From Pseudomonadota bacterium (lineage in GTDB: Bacteria; Pseudomonadota; Alphaproteobacteria; Rhizobiales; Methylopilaceae), in NCBI GenBank assembly GCA_023388965.1, contig JAEWFF010000056.1, positions 62,001 through 126,000 of the forward strand: a stretch of DNA of 64,000 nt. Direction: 5' to 3'. The position numbers and the translations under genes were made by a program. Below the pieces are notes generated by a model. The model did not search any database. It saw nothing but the letters and a program-made list of their open reading frames with translations, and had not been told where the DNA came from. Each line of letters begins with the position of its first letter. Position 1 is the first letter of the stretch. Positions 1 to 7,626 of the stretch are shown piece after piece.

Positions 1-1220
1 TGACGGTGCTGTCGCGCTGCCAGCGCTTTTCGCTGCGCCGTGTCGATTCGGCGGTGCTGACCGATCATCTGAAGACCGTCGTGGCGAAGGAGAACCTGTT
101 CGCCGACGACGAGGCGCTGGCGCTGATCGCGCGCGCGGCCGAAGGCTCGGTGCGCGATGCGCTGTCGATCCTCGATCAGGCGATTGCCCATAGCGGCGCC
201 AAGGTCGAGGCGGCGGAGGTGAGCCAGATGCTCGGCCTGTCCGACCGGGGCCGGGTGGTCGATCTGTTCGAAGCGGTGATGAAGGGCGATGCCGCTTCCG
301 CGCTTTCCATTTTCCGCGAGCTTTACGACGGCGGTGCGGATGCGGCGGTCGTGCTCGCCGATCTCGGCGAGTTCGTGCATTTCGTCACGCGCGTGAAGCT
401 GACGCCGGCCGCCCTGAACGATCCGTCGATCACCGAGGTCGAGCGGCTGCGCGGCAAGGAATTCGCCGACCGGCTGTCGCACAAAGTGCTCGCGCGCGCC
501 TGGCAGATGCTCGCCAAGGGCATTTCCGAGGTGCAGGCGTCGCCGAAGCCGGCGCAGGCCGCCGATATGGTTCTGGTGCGGCTGGCCTATGCCGCCGATC
601 TGCCGACGCCGGACGAGGCGCTGCGCGCGCTGAAGGATAATGGCGGTTCCGTACAGACAGGCTCGCCCGGCGCGCCGTCCATGCCGCGCGGTGGCGGTGG
701 CGGAGCGTCCGCACAAGGCTCGGCGGCGTTCGCGGTCGCGGCGCGCAATACCGATCCGCTGCCCGCGCAGGCGCCGCGCGCCTCCGCCGAGGCCGCGCCC
801 TCGCTCACACTGCGGACGCTGCAAGACGCGGTCGCGCTGGCCGAGCAGAACCGCGACATCACGCTCAAGATCGCGCTCGAGCGCGATGTGCGCCTTGTCG
901 CGTTCAAGGACGGGCGCATGGAATTCCAGCCTTCGCCGGGCGCGCAGCCGGGCCTTGCCGCCGAGATCGGCCGCAAGCTTACCGCCTGGACCGGGCGGCG
1001 CTGGGTCGTTGCGATATCCTCGTCCGAGGGGCAGCCGACCCTGCGCGAAGTGGCGGAGGAGGAAGAGGCCTCGAAACTGCGTGGCATTGCCGCCCATCCG
1101 CATGTACAGAAGGTGCTGGAGCGTTTTCCGGGCGCGCAGATCGTCGGCGTGCGCTCGACCGTGCAGGCGGACGAGCCGGACGCGGCGCCCCCGCCCGAGG
1201 AGGAGGATAGCGATGCGTGA
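1..1220 (+). CDS. dnaX: DNA polymerase III subunit gamma/tau, 3' part (5' end outside window)
   Basis: Clamp-loader ATPase subunit that loads the sliding clamp and tethers polymerase cores. The reading frame is already open at the first base, so the Walker A part of the AAA+ domain lies upstream. What is visible starts with the SRCQRF motif that follows the ATPase core, continues with the sensor-2 helix GSVRDALSILDQ, then the oligomerisation domain. A low-complexity Gly/Ser/Pro/Ala linker follows, and a C-terminal tau-type domain ends in RFPGAQIVGVRS. The stop overlaps the ybaB start by 8 bp, the classical dnaX-ybaB-recR order. I saw no evident slippery run for a gamma-producing frameshift in the visible part, but did not analyse this exhaustively. 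Confidence 0.95.
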   Translation, partial: TVLSRCQRFSLRRVDSAVLTDHLKTVVAKENLFADDEALALIARAAEGSVRDALSILDQAIAHSGAKVEAAEVSQMLGLSDRGRVVDLFEAVMKGDAASALSIFRELYDGGADAAVVLADLGEFVHFVTRVKLTPAALNDPSITEVERLRGKEFADRLSHKVLARAWQMLAKGISEVQASPKPAQAADMVLVRLAYAADLPTPDEALRALKDNGGSVQTGSPGAPSMPRGGGGGASAQGSAAFAVAARNTDPLPAQAPRASAEAAPSLTLRTLQDAVALAEQNRDITLKIALERDVRLVAFKDGRMEFQPSPGAQPGLAAEIGRKLTAWTGRRWVVAISSSEGQPTLREVAEEEEASKLRGIAAHPHVQKVLERFPGAQIVGVRSTVQADEPDAAPPPEEEDSDA

Positions 1221-1536
1221 CCTGATGGGCCTGATGAAGAAGGCGCAGGAAATGCAGGCCCGCATGGCCGAGATGCAGAGCGAACTGGAAAGCACGCTCG
1301 TCGAGGGCGAGGCGGGCGGCGGCGCGGTGCGCGTGCAGCTTACGGCCAAGGGCGACCTGACCAATATCGAGATCGCCGAGGATCTGCTTGTGCCCGAGGA
1401 GAAGGAGATGCTGCAGGATCTCATCCTCACCGCGCATGCCGATGCGCGCCGCAAGGCCGCCGACATCGCCGCCGCCAAGATGCAGGACGCGACCGCCGGC
1501 CTGCCCATCCCGCCGGGGATGAAGCTGCCGTTTTGA
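1213..1536 (+). CDS. ybaB: YbaB/EbfC family nucleoid-associated protein
   Basis: Small dimeric DNA-binding protein of 107 residues, the usual family length. It opens with MRDLMGLMKKAQEMQARM, the amphipathic helix typical of YbaB, and ends with the conserved GLPIPPGMKLPF tail. The start was chosen at the ATG at 1213 because it gives this canonical N terminus and overlaps the dnaX stop (ATGCGTGA), implying translational coupling. Family members bind DNA with limited sequence preference and are usually encoded with dnaX and recR, as here. A longer open frame extends upstream inside dnaX but lacks family similarity. Confidence 0.95.
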   Translation: MRDLMGLMKKAQEMQARMAEMQSELESTLVEGEAGGGAVRVQLTAKGDLTNIEIAEDLLVPEEKEMLQDLILTAHADARRKAADIAAAKMQDATAGLPIPPGMKLPF

Positions 1537-1554
1537 TCGAATGACTTTGCCGCA

Positions 1555-1724
1555 CACTCATCCTCATCCTGAGGAGGCGTCGATGTCGGGTGTTCCCGAC
1601 ATCGATTTTACAGCTCAAACCGGCAACAGCCGGTTTGAGTGCGCCGTCTCGAAGGATGGGCCGCACATTCGGGCCGCCTTCATGGTTCGAGACGCGCTGC
1701 TGCGCATCGCTCCTCACCATGAGG
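1555..1724. repeat. intergenic palindromic repeat (family 1) with a two-hairpin cassette
   Basis: The ybaB-recR gap is filled by a palindromic repeat with ends CCTCATCCTGAGGAGG (1562-1577) and CTCCTCACCATGAGG. Inner arms CGTCTCGAA (about 1645-1653) and TTCGAGACG (about 1686-1694) are complementary. Within the GGCG...CGCC loop sits a cassette at 1580-1641 with two perfect hairpins. The first has an 11-bp stem with loop TGTT (1580-1605) and the second an 11-bp stem with loop AACA (1614-1639). A related repeat at 5542-5658 has only CGAAG at the same place. A 63-codon open frame crosses the element but has no coding features. Confidence 0.85.
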
Positions 1725-1737
1725 CGGAATAGAGACA

Positions 1738-2343
1738 ATGCCCCGCGCCGTTGCCGGACCTGAAATCGAACGCCTGATCCAGCTGCTCGCGCGGCTGCCG
1801 GGGCTCGGGCCGCGCTCGGCGCGCCGCGCCGCGCTGCACCTCATCCGCAAGAAGGATGCGCTGCTCGGGCCGCTGGCCGATGCGTTCGCGCAGGCGCTCG
1901 ACAAGGTGACGGTCTGCTCGTCGTGCGGCAATGTCGATACGACCGACCCTTGCGCGATCTGCGCCGACCGTTCGCGCGATATGTCCATACTTGTCGTCGT
2001 GGAGGATGTTGCCGATCTGTGGGCGCTGGAGCGCGCGGGCGCGATGAATGCGCGCTATCATGTTCTCGGCGGCACTTTGTCGGCACTCGACGGGCGCGGG
2101 CCGGAAGATCTCAATCTCGCAAAACTGTTCGAGCGGGTCTCTGTCGGCGGCGTGAACGAAGTCATCCTTGCGCTCAACGCCACCGTCGAAGGCCAGACGA
2201 CGGCGCATTACATCACCGACATGCTGGCCAGCACGGGCACCAAAGTGACGCGCCTTGCCCATGGCGTGCCGGTCGGCGGCGAACTCGATTATCTCGACGA
2301 GGGCACGCTTTCGGCGGCGATCCGCCAGCGCACACCGTTCTGA
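1738..2343 (+). CDS. recR: recombination mediator protein RecR
   Basis: RecFOR-pathway protein that helps load RecA onto SSB-coated single-stranded DNA at gaps. 201 residues, the usual size. A helix-hairpin-helix (LPGLGPRSARRAALHL, about 20-35) is followed by a four-cysteine zinc finger (C60, C63, C72, C75), then a Toprim domain (SILVVVEDVADLWALE onward) and the C-terminal HGVPVGGELDYLDEGTL motif. ATG at 1738 gives the standard start. It follows ybaB after a 201-bp gap filled by a repeat element, so it may be read from the dnaX transcript or its own promoter. Confidence 0.97.
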   Translation: MPRAVAGPEIERLIQLLARLPGLGPRSARRAALHLIRKKDALLGPLADAFAQALDKVTVCSSCGNVDTTDPCAICADRSRDMSILVVVEDVADLWALERAGAMNARYHVLGGTLSALDGRGPEDLNLAKLFERVSVGGVNEVILALNATVEGQTTAHYITDMLASTGTKVTRLAHGVPVGGELDYLDEGTLSAAIRQRTPF

Positions 2344-2458
2344 ACGGTGACGTATGAGGGAGACGTATTAGGGAGAGTGGAACGCGCTGCGCGCGCTGAC
2401 GTTGTGCTCGGGACCGTACGTGAGTTTTCCGGCGGTACAGACACAATGGAGACGCACA

Positions 2459-3142
2459 ATGAAATCCATTCTTCTGAATGGCGCAGCGGCGCTTGCGCTC
2501 GTCATCGGTACATCGGCGGTTTTCGCGCAGTCGGGCCCGGGTTCTTCTTCGGGCGGCAGCAGCGGAACCATGCAACAGAACGCGCCGGCAGCGAGCGGCG
2601 GAGCGTCCGGCGGTGCCGGCGGCACCATGGCGCCGGGCGGTTCCGGCGCAGGCGCCGGTGCACAGGGCGGCGCATCCACCGACTGCGCGCCCGGAGCGCC
2701 GGGCTGCGGTTCTGATGCCCGCGGCGGCGCGAGCGCCCAGGGACAGCGCGACATGAAGCGCGATCAGAAATCCGGCACCAATGCGCAGGGCGAGAAGATG
2801 CGGGACGACAAGTCCGGCACCAGCGCGCAGGGCGCGAAGGACGGCAAGGGCGGCAAGATGAGCGAAGGCCGCTCCGCGGCCGCCGCCGAAATCGGCGCCG
2901 AGCAGAAGACGAAAATCCATGAACATGTCCGCTCGGAAAAGATCGACCGCGTCAATGTCGACTTCAACCTGAATGTCGGCGCGGCTTTGCCGGCGAACGT
3001 GCACACGCATGTGCATCCGGTGCCGTTCTGGCTGGTCGATATCGTGCCGGCCTATCGCGGCTATTCCTACATCGTGCTGGCGGACGGCCGCATCGTCATC
3101 ATCGAGCCGTCGAGCTACGAGGTCGTCACGATCATCTCGTGA
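2459..3142 (+). CDS. exported protein with C-terminal DUF1236 domain
   Basis: Predicted 227-residue secreted protein of unknown function. The ATG at 2459 was preferred over an upstream in-frame start because it gives a clean signal peptide, MKSILLNGAAALALVIGTSAVFAQ, with cleavage near AFA-Q. The mature protein starts with a long Gly/Ser/Ala-rich low-complexity region (about 23-110) and a charged Gly/Lys stretch. It ends in a DUF1236-type domain with PVPFWLVDIVPAYRGYSYIV and a final IIEPSSYEVVTIIS. DUF1236 proteins are common in Rhizobiales and are thought to be periplasmic or envelope proteins; no enzymatic motif is visible. A rho-independent terminator follows immediately. Confidence 0.8.
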   Translation: MKSILLNGAAALALVIGTSAVFAQSGPGSSSGGSSGTMQQNAPAASGGASGGAGGTMAPGGSGAGAGAQGGASTDCAPGAPGCGSDARGGASAQGQRDMKRDQKSGTNAQGEKMRDDKSGTSAQGAKDGKGGKMSEGRSAAAAEIGAEQKTKIHEHVRSEKIDRVNVDFNLNVGAALPANVHTHVHPVPFWLVDIVPAYRGYSYIVLADGRIVIIEPSSYEVVTIIS

Positions 3143-3160
3143 TGGGCCTGACGTGACGGG

Positions 3161-3188
3161 AAAGGGCGGCCTTGCGCCGCCCTTTTCA
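3161..3188 (+). terminator. rho-independent terminator after the DUF1236 gene
   Basis: A perfect 10-bp stem AAAGGGCGGC / GCCGCCCTTT (3161-3170 with 3176-3185) with loop CTTGC is followed by TTC. It lies 19 bp after the stop of the DUF1236 gene. Confidence 0.85.
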
Positions 3189-3237
3189 TTTGTGGGCGAG
3201 CGGGCCAATCTCCGGCGCGGATTCGCGCGGGGGAAAT

Positions 3238-4920
3238 ATGGCCAAGGCGGAAACGGCGGACGCGGACGGCATGGACCGCCAGCGCGGATTGCGCGATTTC
3301 CTGCAGCCGCGCGTCCTCGTCATGCTGGCACTCGGCTTTTCCGCCGGGCTGCCGAACCTCCTGATCTTCGACACGCTCTCGGCATGGCTGCGCGATGGCG
3401 GCATTTCGCTCGCCGTGATCGGCTTTTTCAGCCTCGCCACTCTGGCCTATTCGGCCAAATTCCTGTGGGCGCCTCTGGTCGACCGCACGCATGTCCCTGT
3501 CCTGACGAACTGGCTCGGTCATCGCCGCTCCTGGATGCTCGTGGCGCAGGCCGCGATCATGCTCGGCCTGTGGCTGATCTCGGGCCAGAACCCGCAGACC
3601 GGCCTCGGCGCAATGGCGGGGTTCGCGGTGTTCGTCGGTTTTGCCGGGGCGACGCAGGACATCGTGATCGATGCCTGGCGCATCGAGGCCGCCGAACAGC
3701 GCGAGCAGGGCATCATGGCCGCCGCCTATCAATGGGGCTATCGCGTAGCGATGATCGTTGCGGGCGCAGCCCCGCTCGCGCTGGCGCAGGCCTATAGCTG
3801 GAATTTCTCTTACGCCGTGATGGCGGCGCTGATGCTGATCGGTGTCGGCGCCGTTCTGTGCGCACCGCGCGAACAGGCGCACAAAGTGCGGCCCATACAT
3901 GCCGAAGGCGTTGCGGCGCGGCCGGGACTCGAAATCGCCGAATGGGCGGTGCGCGGCGCGCTTCTGGTGTTCGGCGGCCTTGTCGCGGGCGCGGGCCTTT
4001 CGGGCGATCCGGCGCCGCTTGCACTTGTGTTCGGCGGCGATGTTCTGGGGCTGGCATCTTTGTGGCGCGGAACGCCCTACAGCGTGTTCCTGCAGGTCGG
4101 TGCGGTGGTGCTGGGTCTCGGCGTCATTGCGCTTGCCTGCGCGCCTTTGCCCGGTGCGCGCACGCGGCCGGGGCTTTATCTCGGCGCGAGCTTCGGCGCG
4201 CCGCTGAAGGATTTCTTCACGCGCTATGCCGGCACGGCCTCTCTCATCCTTGCGCTGATCTGTCTGTACCGCGTGTCGGATTTCGTGCTGAACGTGATGA
4301 ACCCGTTCTATCTCGATCTCGGTTTCTCCAAGGTGGAGATCGCGGAAGTGCGCAAGGTGTTCGGCGTCGTCGCCTCCATGTTCGGCGTGTTCGTCGGCGG
4401 CTGGGCGGTGGTGAAGCTGGGCCTCATGCGCGCGCTCGTCATCGGCGCGTTCGCGGGCGCGCTGTCGAACCTCGTCTTCATCGCGCTCGCCATGGTCGGC
4501 CATTCCATGCCGGCTCTGTTCTTCGCTATCGGTATTGACAATGTGGCAAGCGGTTTCGCCGGCACCTGCCTGATCGCCTATATGTCGAGCCTCACCTCGT
4601 CGGGCTTCACGGCCACGCAATATGCGCTGTTTTCCTCGCTCTACGCGCTGCCGGGAAAGCTGATCGCCTCGCAGTCCGGCCGCATCATCGAGGGTGCAGC
4701 GCGCTCGGCGGATGGCGGCGGGCTGTTCGCGGTGCTCAACCCGCTGCTCGCGCGCGTGACATCCGACGCCTATGTGACGGGCGCCGCGACGGCGGAGGTG
4801 ACGCCGGCCGCGCTCGGGGCCGGCTATATCGCCTTCTTCATCTATTCGGCGCTGATCGGCATCGTCGCCATAGTGTTGGTGTTCATCGTGGCGGCGCGAA
4901 CGCGGGCCGCGCTGCGATGA
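3238..4920 (+). CDS. AmpG-like MFS permease (PAT superfamily)
   Basis: Inner-membrane transporter of 560 residues. AmpG-type permeases import anhydro-muropeptides released during peptidoglycan turnover. The N terminus has the AmpG signature FSAGLPNLLIFDTLSAWLRD, followed by AYSAKFLWAPLVDR, GHRRSWM and the ATQDIVIDAWRIE motif. About 12-14 hydrophobic segments are visible, with a central extra stretch (about 225-330) that makes it longer than the E. coli protein. The ATG at 3238 is preceded by GGGGGAA. Its stop overlaps the start of the HIT gene by ATGA, so the two are coupled. Substrate is inferred from family only. Confidence 0.88.
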   Translation: MAKAETADADGMDRQRGLRDFLQPRVLVMLALGFSAGLPNLLIFDTLSAWLRDGGISLAVIGFFSLATLAYSAKFLWAPLVDRTHVPVLTNWLGHRRSWMLVAQAAIMLGLWLISGQNPQTGLGAMAGFAVFVGFAGATQDIVIDAWRIEAAEQREQGIMAAAYQWGYRVAMIVAGAAPLALAQAYSWNFSYAVMAALMLIGVGAVLCAPREQAHKVRPIHAEGVAARPGLEIAEWAVRGALLVFGGLVAGAGLSGDPAPLALVFGGDVLGLASLWRGTPYSVFLQVGAVVLGLGVIALACAPLPGARTRPGLYLGASFGAPLKDFFTRYAGTASLILALICLYRVSDFVLNVMNPFYLDLGFSKVEIAEVRKVFGVVASMFGVFVGGWAVVKLGLMRALVIGAFAGALSNLVFIALAMVGHSMPALFFAIGIDNVASGFAGTCLIAYMSSLTSSGFTATQYALFSSLYALPGKLIASQSGRIIEGAARSADGGGLFAVLNPLLARVTSDAYVTGAATAEVTPAALGAGYIAFFIYSALIGIVAIVLVFIVAARTRAALR

Positions 4921-5330
4921 ACGACGCCTTCGTCCTCGATCCGCACCTTGCCGCCGACACCGTTCCGGTTTGCGATCTCGATCTTTGCACCGTGCGACTG
5001 ATGAACGATGCGCGGTTCCTGTGGTGCGTGCTTGTGCCCCGGCAGGACGGCGCGGTCGAACTGACCGATCTCTCCGAAGAAGCGCGGACGCAGCTCATGA
5101 AGGAGATCGTGCGCGTTTCGGAGGCCATGCGCGCCATTGCGCCCTGCGACAAGCTGAACACCGGCGCGCTCGGCAATATCGTGCGGCAATTGCACATACA
5201 TGTCGTTGCCCGCGTGGAGGGCGATGCGGCCTGGCCCGGCCCGGTCTGGGGTTCGGGAGCGGCTAAGCCTTACGATGAGTCGCGAATGAGCAGCGTGGTC
5301 GGGGCGCTGCGGGTTTCTCTCTCTGTGTGA
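4917..5330 (+). CDS. HIT domain protein
   Basis: Histidine-triad superfamily protein of 137 residues, probably a nucleotide-binding hydrolase or transferase. The conserved block NIVRQLHIHVVAR is followed by DAAWPGPVWG, the pattern of the short alphaproteobacterial HIT subfamily. The triad is HIHVV: the third histidine of HxHxH is absent, although the active-site neighbourhood is otherwise conserved. It starts in an ATGA overlap with the AmpG-like gene. The substrate is unknown. Confidence 0.88.
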   Translation: MNDAFVLDPHLAADTVPVCDLDLCTVRLMNDARFLWCVLVPRQDGAVELTDLSEEARTQLMKEIVRVSEAMRAIAPCDKLNTGALGNIVRQLHIHVVARVEGDAAWPGPVWGSGAAKPYDESRMSSVVGALRVSLSV

Positions 5331-5340
5331 GGGACCCATC

Positions 5341-5506
5341 ACCTCTCCCGCTTGCGGGAGAGAGCCTGCCTCGGACCTGATCCGGGGTCGGCACATCGCG
5401 AAGCGATGGCCGGGTGAGGGGAAGTCCACGTTCGGTGTTTGTAACTCCCCCTCACCCCGCTCGGCCTTGCGGCCGAGTCGGCCCTCTCCCGTAAACGGGA
5501 GAGGGG
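5341..5506. repeat. CTCTCCC-type intergenic palindromic repeat
   Basis: Bounded by two perfect hairpins: CTCTCCCGC/GCGGGAGAG (5343-5362) and CCTCTCCCGT/ACGGGAGAGG (5483-5504). Between them are GGCCGGGTGAGGGG and CCCCTCACCCCGCTCGGCC segments that form further complementary arms. The same family recurs at about 27975, 30090, 32431, 33645 and 35469. Together with the next two elements it fills the 551-bp gap between the HIT gene and the DUF2283 gene. Confidence 0.85.
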
Positions 5507-5541
5507 ACAACCTGTTGCACTGCTGTTGTTACTTGCCCCGG

Positions 5542-5658
5542 TCCTCATCCTGAGGAGGCGCGAAGCGCCGTCTCGAAGGATGGCGACGGGCACGGTCTTC
5601 TCGGCCGTGCTTCGACACGGCTCGTCGCTACACTCCGAGTCCCGCTCAGGATGAGGAG
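5542..5658. repeat. CATCCTGAGGAGG-type palindromic repeat (family 1, no cassette)
   Basis: Begins CCTCATCCTGAGGAGGCG, with apical sequence CGAAG (5561-5565) between GGCG and CGCC, then CGTCTCGAAGGATGG. It ends at GCTCAGGATGAGG. It matches the flanks of the 1555-1724 element on both sides of the loop, where that element instead carries a 62-bp two-hairpin cassette. Confidence 0.8.
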
Positions 5659-5663
5659 CGTAT

Positions 5664-5850
5664 GTCCCGGGACCGCGCAGCGGAGCCCGGGACCCATACG
5701 CCGCAGCGTTGATAATAGACTGCGGACACCGGAGGATCGTCACGAGAGGACACGGAGTATGGGTCCCGGATCGCGCCGCGCCGACGCGCGGCTTGTCCGG
5801 GACATGCGGCTGCGGAGAGATCCTACGCCCTCACTCGGCTCAGGATGAGG
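5664..5850. repeat. CCCGGGAC-type palindromic repeats (family 2, two units, no cassette)
   Basis: The first unit (about 5664-5700) reads, on the minus strand, GGGTCCCGGGCTCCGC, loop TGCG, then CGGTCCCGGGACAT. A second, more diverged unit with GGGTCCCGGATCGCG and TTGTCCGGGACATGCGG lies at about 5760-5812, and the block ends in GGCTCAGGATGAGG. Related elements occur at 35520-35674 and 56092-56263. Two open frames over this block show no coding features. Confidence 0.75.
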
Positions 5851-5881
5851 AGCGAACGCGCCTCGCGCCGAGGAATCCCGG

Positions 5882-6082
5882 CTATTCCGCCGCCGTCAAT
5901 TGCGTGAGATCGAACCCCTGCGACAGATGTTCGGATGCATCCAGAATCTCGATGGCGACGATCTTGCCGTCGGCGTCGAAGTCCAGAACGACGCCCGGGC
6001 GTACCTCTTCGCTTTCTTTGACCTTGTTATCGGCAAAGCGCACATAAAGCGCGTCCGATTCATGATCGTAACTGAGCCTCAT
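5882..6082 (-). CDS. DUF2283 domain protein
   Basis: 66-residue protein matching DUF2283: MRLSYDHESDALYVRF near the start, then RPGVVLDFDADGKIVAIEILDASE. Function is not established. DUF2283 genes often sit directly after DUF4258 genes in a toxin-antitoxin-like pair, which is the arrangement here: its ATG overlaps the end of the DUF4258 gene by 4 bp. It is the last gene of a run rmuC, DUF4258, DUF2283 only if transcription passes through from upstream; note that the DUF4258 gene itself lies downstream of rmuC. Confidence 0.85.
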   Translation of the reverse strand: MRLSYDHESDALYVRFADNKVKESEEVRPGVVLDFDADGKIVAIEILDASEHLSQGFDLTQLTAAE

Positions 6083-6333
6083 TGTGTCCTCCGCCTGCGA
6101 TCGAGAAAGGCCGTAATCACCCGGCGTTCCGTGCCCGTATCTATATAGATTACGCGCAAGACCTTGCCATTCCTTTCCGGCAATGCCTTCAGGACGTTTA
6201 TCCGATCAGGATAATTGGCGTCCCTTTCAGTAACGTCCGGATATTCGATGGCGCGCCCGATCCAGTCCGCGTCGATTTCCCGTTCCTGCAGCATTTCGAG
6301 CGCGTGACGGGTAAAGGTCAATCGCGCCGCCAT
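6079..6333 (-). CDS. DUF4258 domain protein, possible toxin-like partner of DUF2283
   Basis: 84-residue protein of the DUF4258 type, related to small RelE/BrnT-like folds. It shows TFTRHALEMLQEREID, AIEYPDVTERD and VLRVIYIDTGTERRVITAFLDRR, the usual order of conserved blocks (H...E/R, then a basic C-terminal strand). It overlaps the following DUF2283 gene by ATGA and starts 3 bp after the rmuC stop, so it is probably carried on the rmuC transcript. Toxin activity is an inference from gene pairing; nothing in the sequence proves it. Confidence 0.85.
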   Translation of the reverse strand: MAARLTFTRHALEMLQEREIDADWIGRAIEYPDVTERDANYPDRINVLKALPERNGKVLRVIYIDTGTERRVITAFLDRRRRTQ

Positions 6334-6336
6334 ATG

Positions 6337-7542
6337 CTACTCCGCCGCCTCGCTTGTGAGCGGGTTGGGCAGCATGGTTTCGCCCTGCGCCTGGGCCGTG
6401 AGGGTCTGGCCCTGCGGTGTCGGGCCGTCGAAGTCCATGCGGTCGATCGTGCTGCCACGCCGGGCGATTTTTTCGGCGGATATCTCGATCTCGCGGAGAT
6501 CCTTCTCCGTCATCGCCATATGGCGCTTGAGATTGCCGGCGCGGTCGGCAAGGCGCGACACGTCTTCCAGCAGAAGGCCGACCTCTTTCTGGATCACATG
6601 GGCCTGCTCACGCATGGCGGCATCGCGCATCAGCCCCTTCACGACATGGATGGAGAGCATCAGCAGCGAGGGCGAGACGATGAGCACGCGTGCCTTGTGC
6701 GCACGCTGCACCACATCCTCGAAACGTTCGTGCAGTTCGGCGTGCAGCGCCTCGGACGGCACGAACAGCAGCGCCATTTCCTGCGTTTCCTCGGGGATCA
6801 GATATTGCCGCACGGCCTGTATGTGCGTGATCATGTCCGCGCGCATCTTCTGCGCGGCGGCGCGTTCGGCGGCCTCGTCCTCCGCGCGGCGCAGTTCCTC
6901 GAACGCTTCCAGCGGGAATTTGGCGTCGACCACGAGGCCGCGCCTGTCGCCGGGCAGAAAGATCAGGCAGTCCGGCCGCGCGCGCGAGGACAGGGTGGCC
7001 TGGAAACTGTAGGCATTGGCCGGCAGCGCATCCTTGATGATGGCTTCCATCTGGCCCTGGCCGAAGGCGCCGCGCGCCTGCTTGTTGGACAGGATGCTGG
7101 TCAGGCTCGTGACCTGGCCGGACAGGGTGCCGATATTCTGCTGGGCGGCGTCGATGACCGCGAGGCGGGCTTCGAGCGCCTTGAGCTGCTCGGCGGTGGC
7201 CTGTGCGCCGGAGGTGAGGTTGTCGCCGACCTGCTTGGTGACGGCGTCGAGGCGTTCCGAAATGCCCTTGTGCAGTTCGAAACGGGTGTTCGACAGCGCC
7301 TGACCCATGCCCTGCATATGGCCGATGATCGTGTTCTGGACGTCCAGAAGCCGGGCGACCTGTTCTTCCGTCCGCGCCTGGCGCTCGATCTGGGCTTCGG
7401 CTTCCAGCCCGCGTTCGCGGTTCTGGCGCATGAGCAGCACGGCGATGACGACGAGAAGGCCCGTCACGGCCCCCGCGGCGGCGACCGCCGTATGAAAGAC
7501 CGTGACCGGCTGGGCGCCGAGCGTGAAGAGAATCACATCCAT
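6337..7542 (-). CDS. rmuC: DNA recombination protein RmuC homologue
   Basis: Membrane-anchored protein of 401 residues that limits recombination at inverted repeats in E. coli; a nuclease-like fold is predicted for the family. The ATG at 7542 is the only in-frame methionine giving the expected N-terminal membrane segment (about 13-38). A long coiled coil (about 45-150) follows. The RmuC domain includes ANAYSFQATLSS, RPDCLIFLPG and VVDAKFPLEAFEELRRA, with GLMRDAAMREQAHVIQKEV near the end. The open frame continues upstream into def antisense sequence and was trimmed. It is divergent from def with an 84-bp shared promoter gap. Confidence 0.92.
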   Translation of the reverse strand: MDVILFTLGAQPVTVFHTAVAAAGAVTGLLVVIAVLLMRQNRERGLEAEAQIERQARTEEQVARLLDVQNTIIGHMQGMGQALSNTRFELHKGISERLDAVTKQVGDNLTSGAQATAEQLKALEARLAVIDAAQQNIGTLSGQVTSLTSILSNKQARGAFGQGQMEAIIKDALPANAYSFQATLSSRARPDCLIFLPGDRRGLVVDAKFPLEAFEELRRAEDEAAERAAAQKMRADMITHIQAVRQYLIPEETQEMALLFVPSEALHAELHERFEDVVQRAHKARVLIVSPSLLMLSIHVVKGLMRDAAMREQAHVIQKEVGLLLEDVSRLADRAGNLKRHMAMTEKDLREIEISAEKIARRGSTIDRMDFDGPTPQGQTLTAQAQGETMLPNPLTSEAAE

Positions 7543-7626
7543 TCGAAACCTTATACGCGAAGAAAACCGGCAAGAACAGAAAGCGAACGTTTGACGCGTG
7601 GGTGCGGCGCGCTTATTTCGCGGCTC

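Noticed and set aside
1541..1732. 63-codon open frame between ybaB and recR
   Set aside because: It lies wholly on a palindromic repeat with perfect hairpins; the translation reflects the repeat and resembles no protein family.
3115..4620. 501-codon open frame on the minus strand opposite the AmpG-like gene
   Set aside because: Long antisense frames are common in GC-rich DNA. The composition is Arg/His/Ala-rich with no motif, while the plus-strand frame has clear family blocks.
5341..5850. CRISPR array
   Set aside because: The repeats are palindromic intergenic elements of different families and lengths without regular unique spacers, and no cas gene is present.
5651..6047. Two plus-strand open frames over the repeats upstream of the DUF2283 gene
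   Set aside because: They cover palindromic repeats and the antisense of the DUF2283 gene, with no ribosome-binding site and no family similarity.
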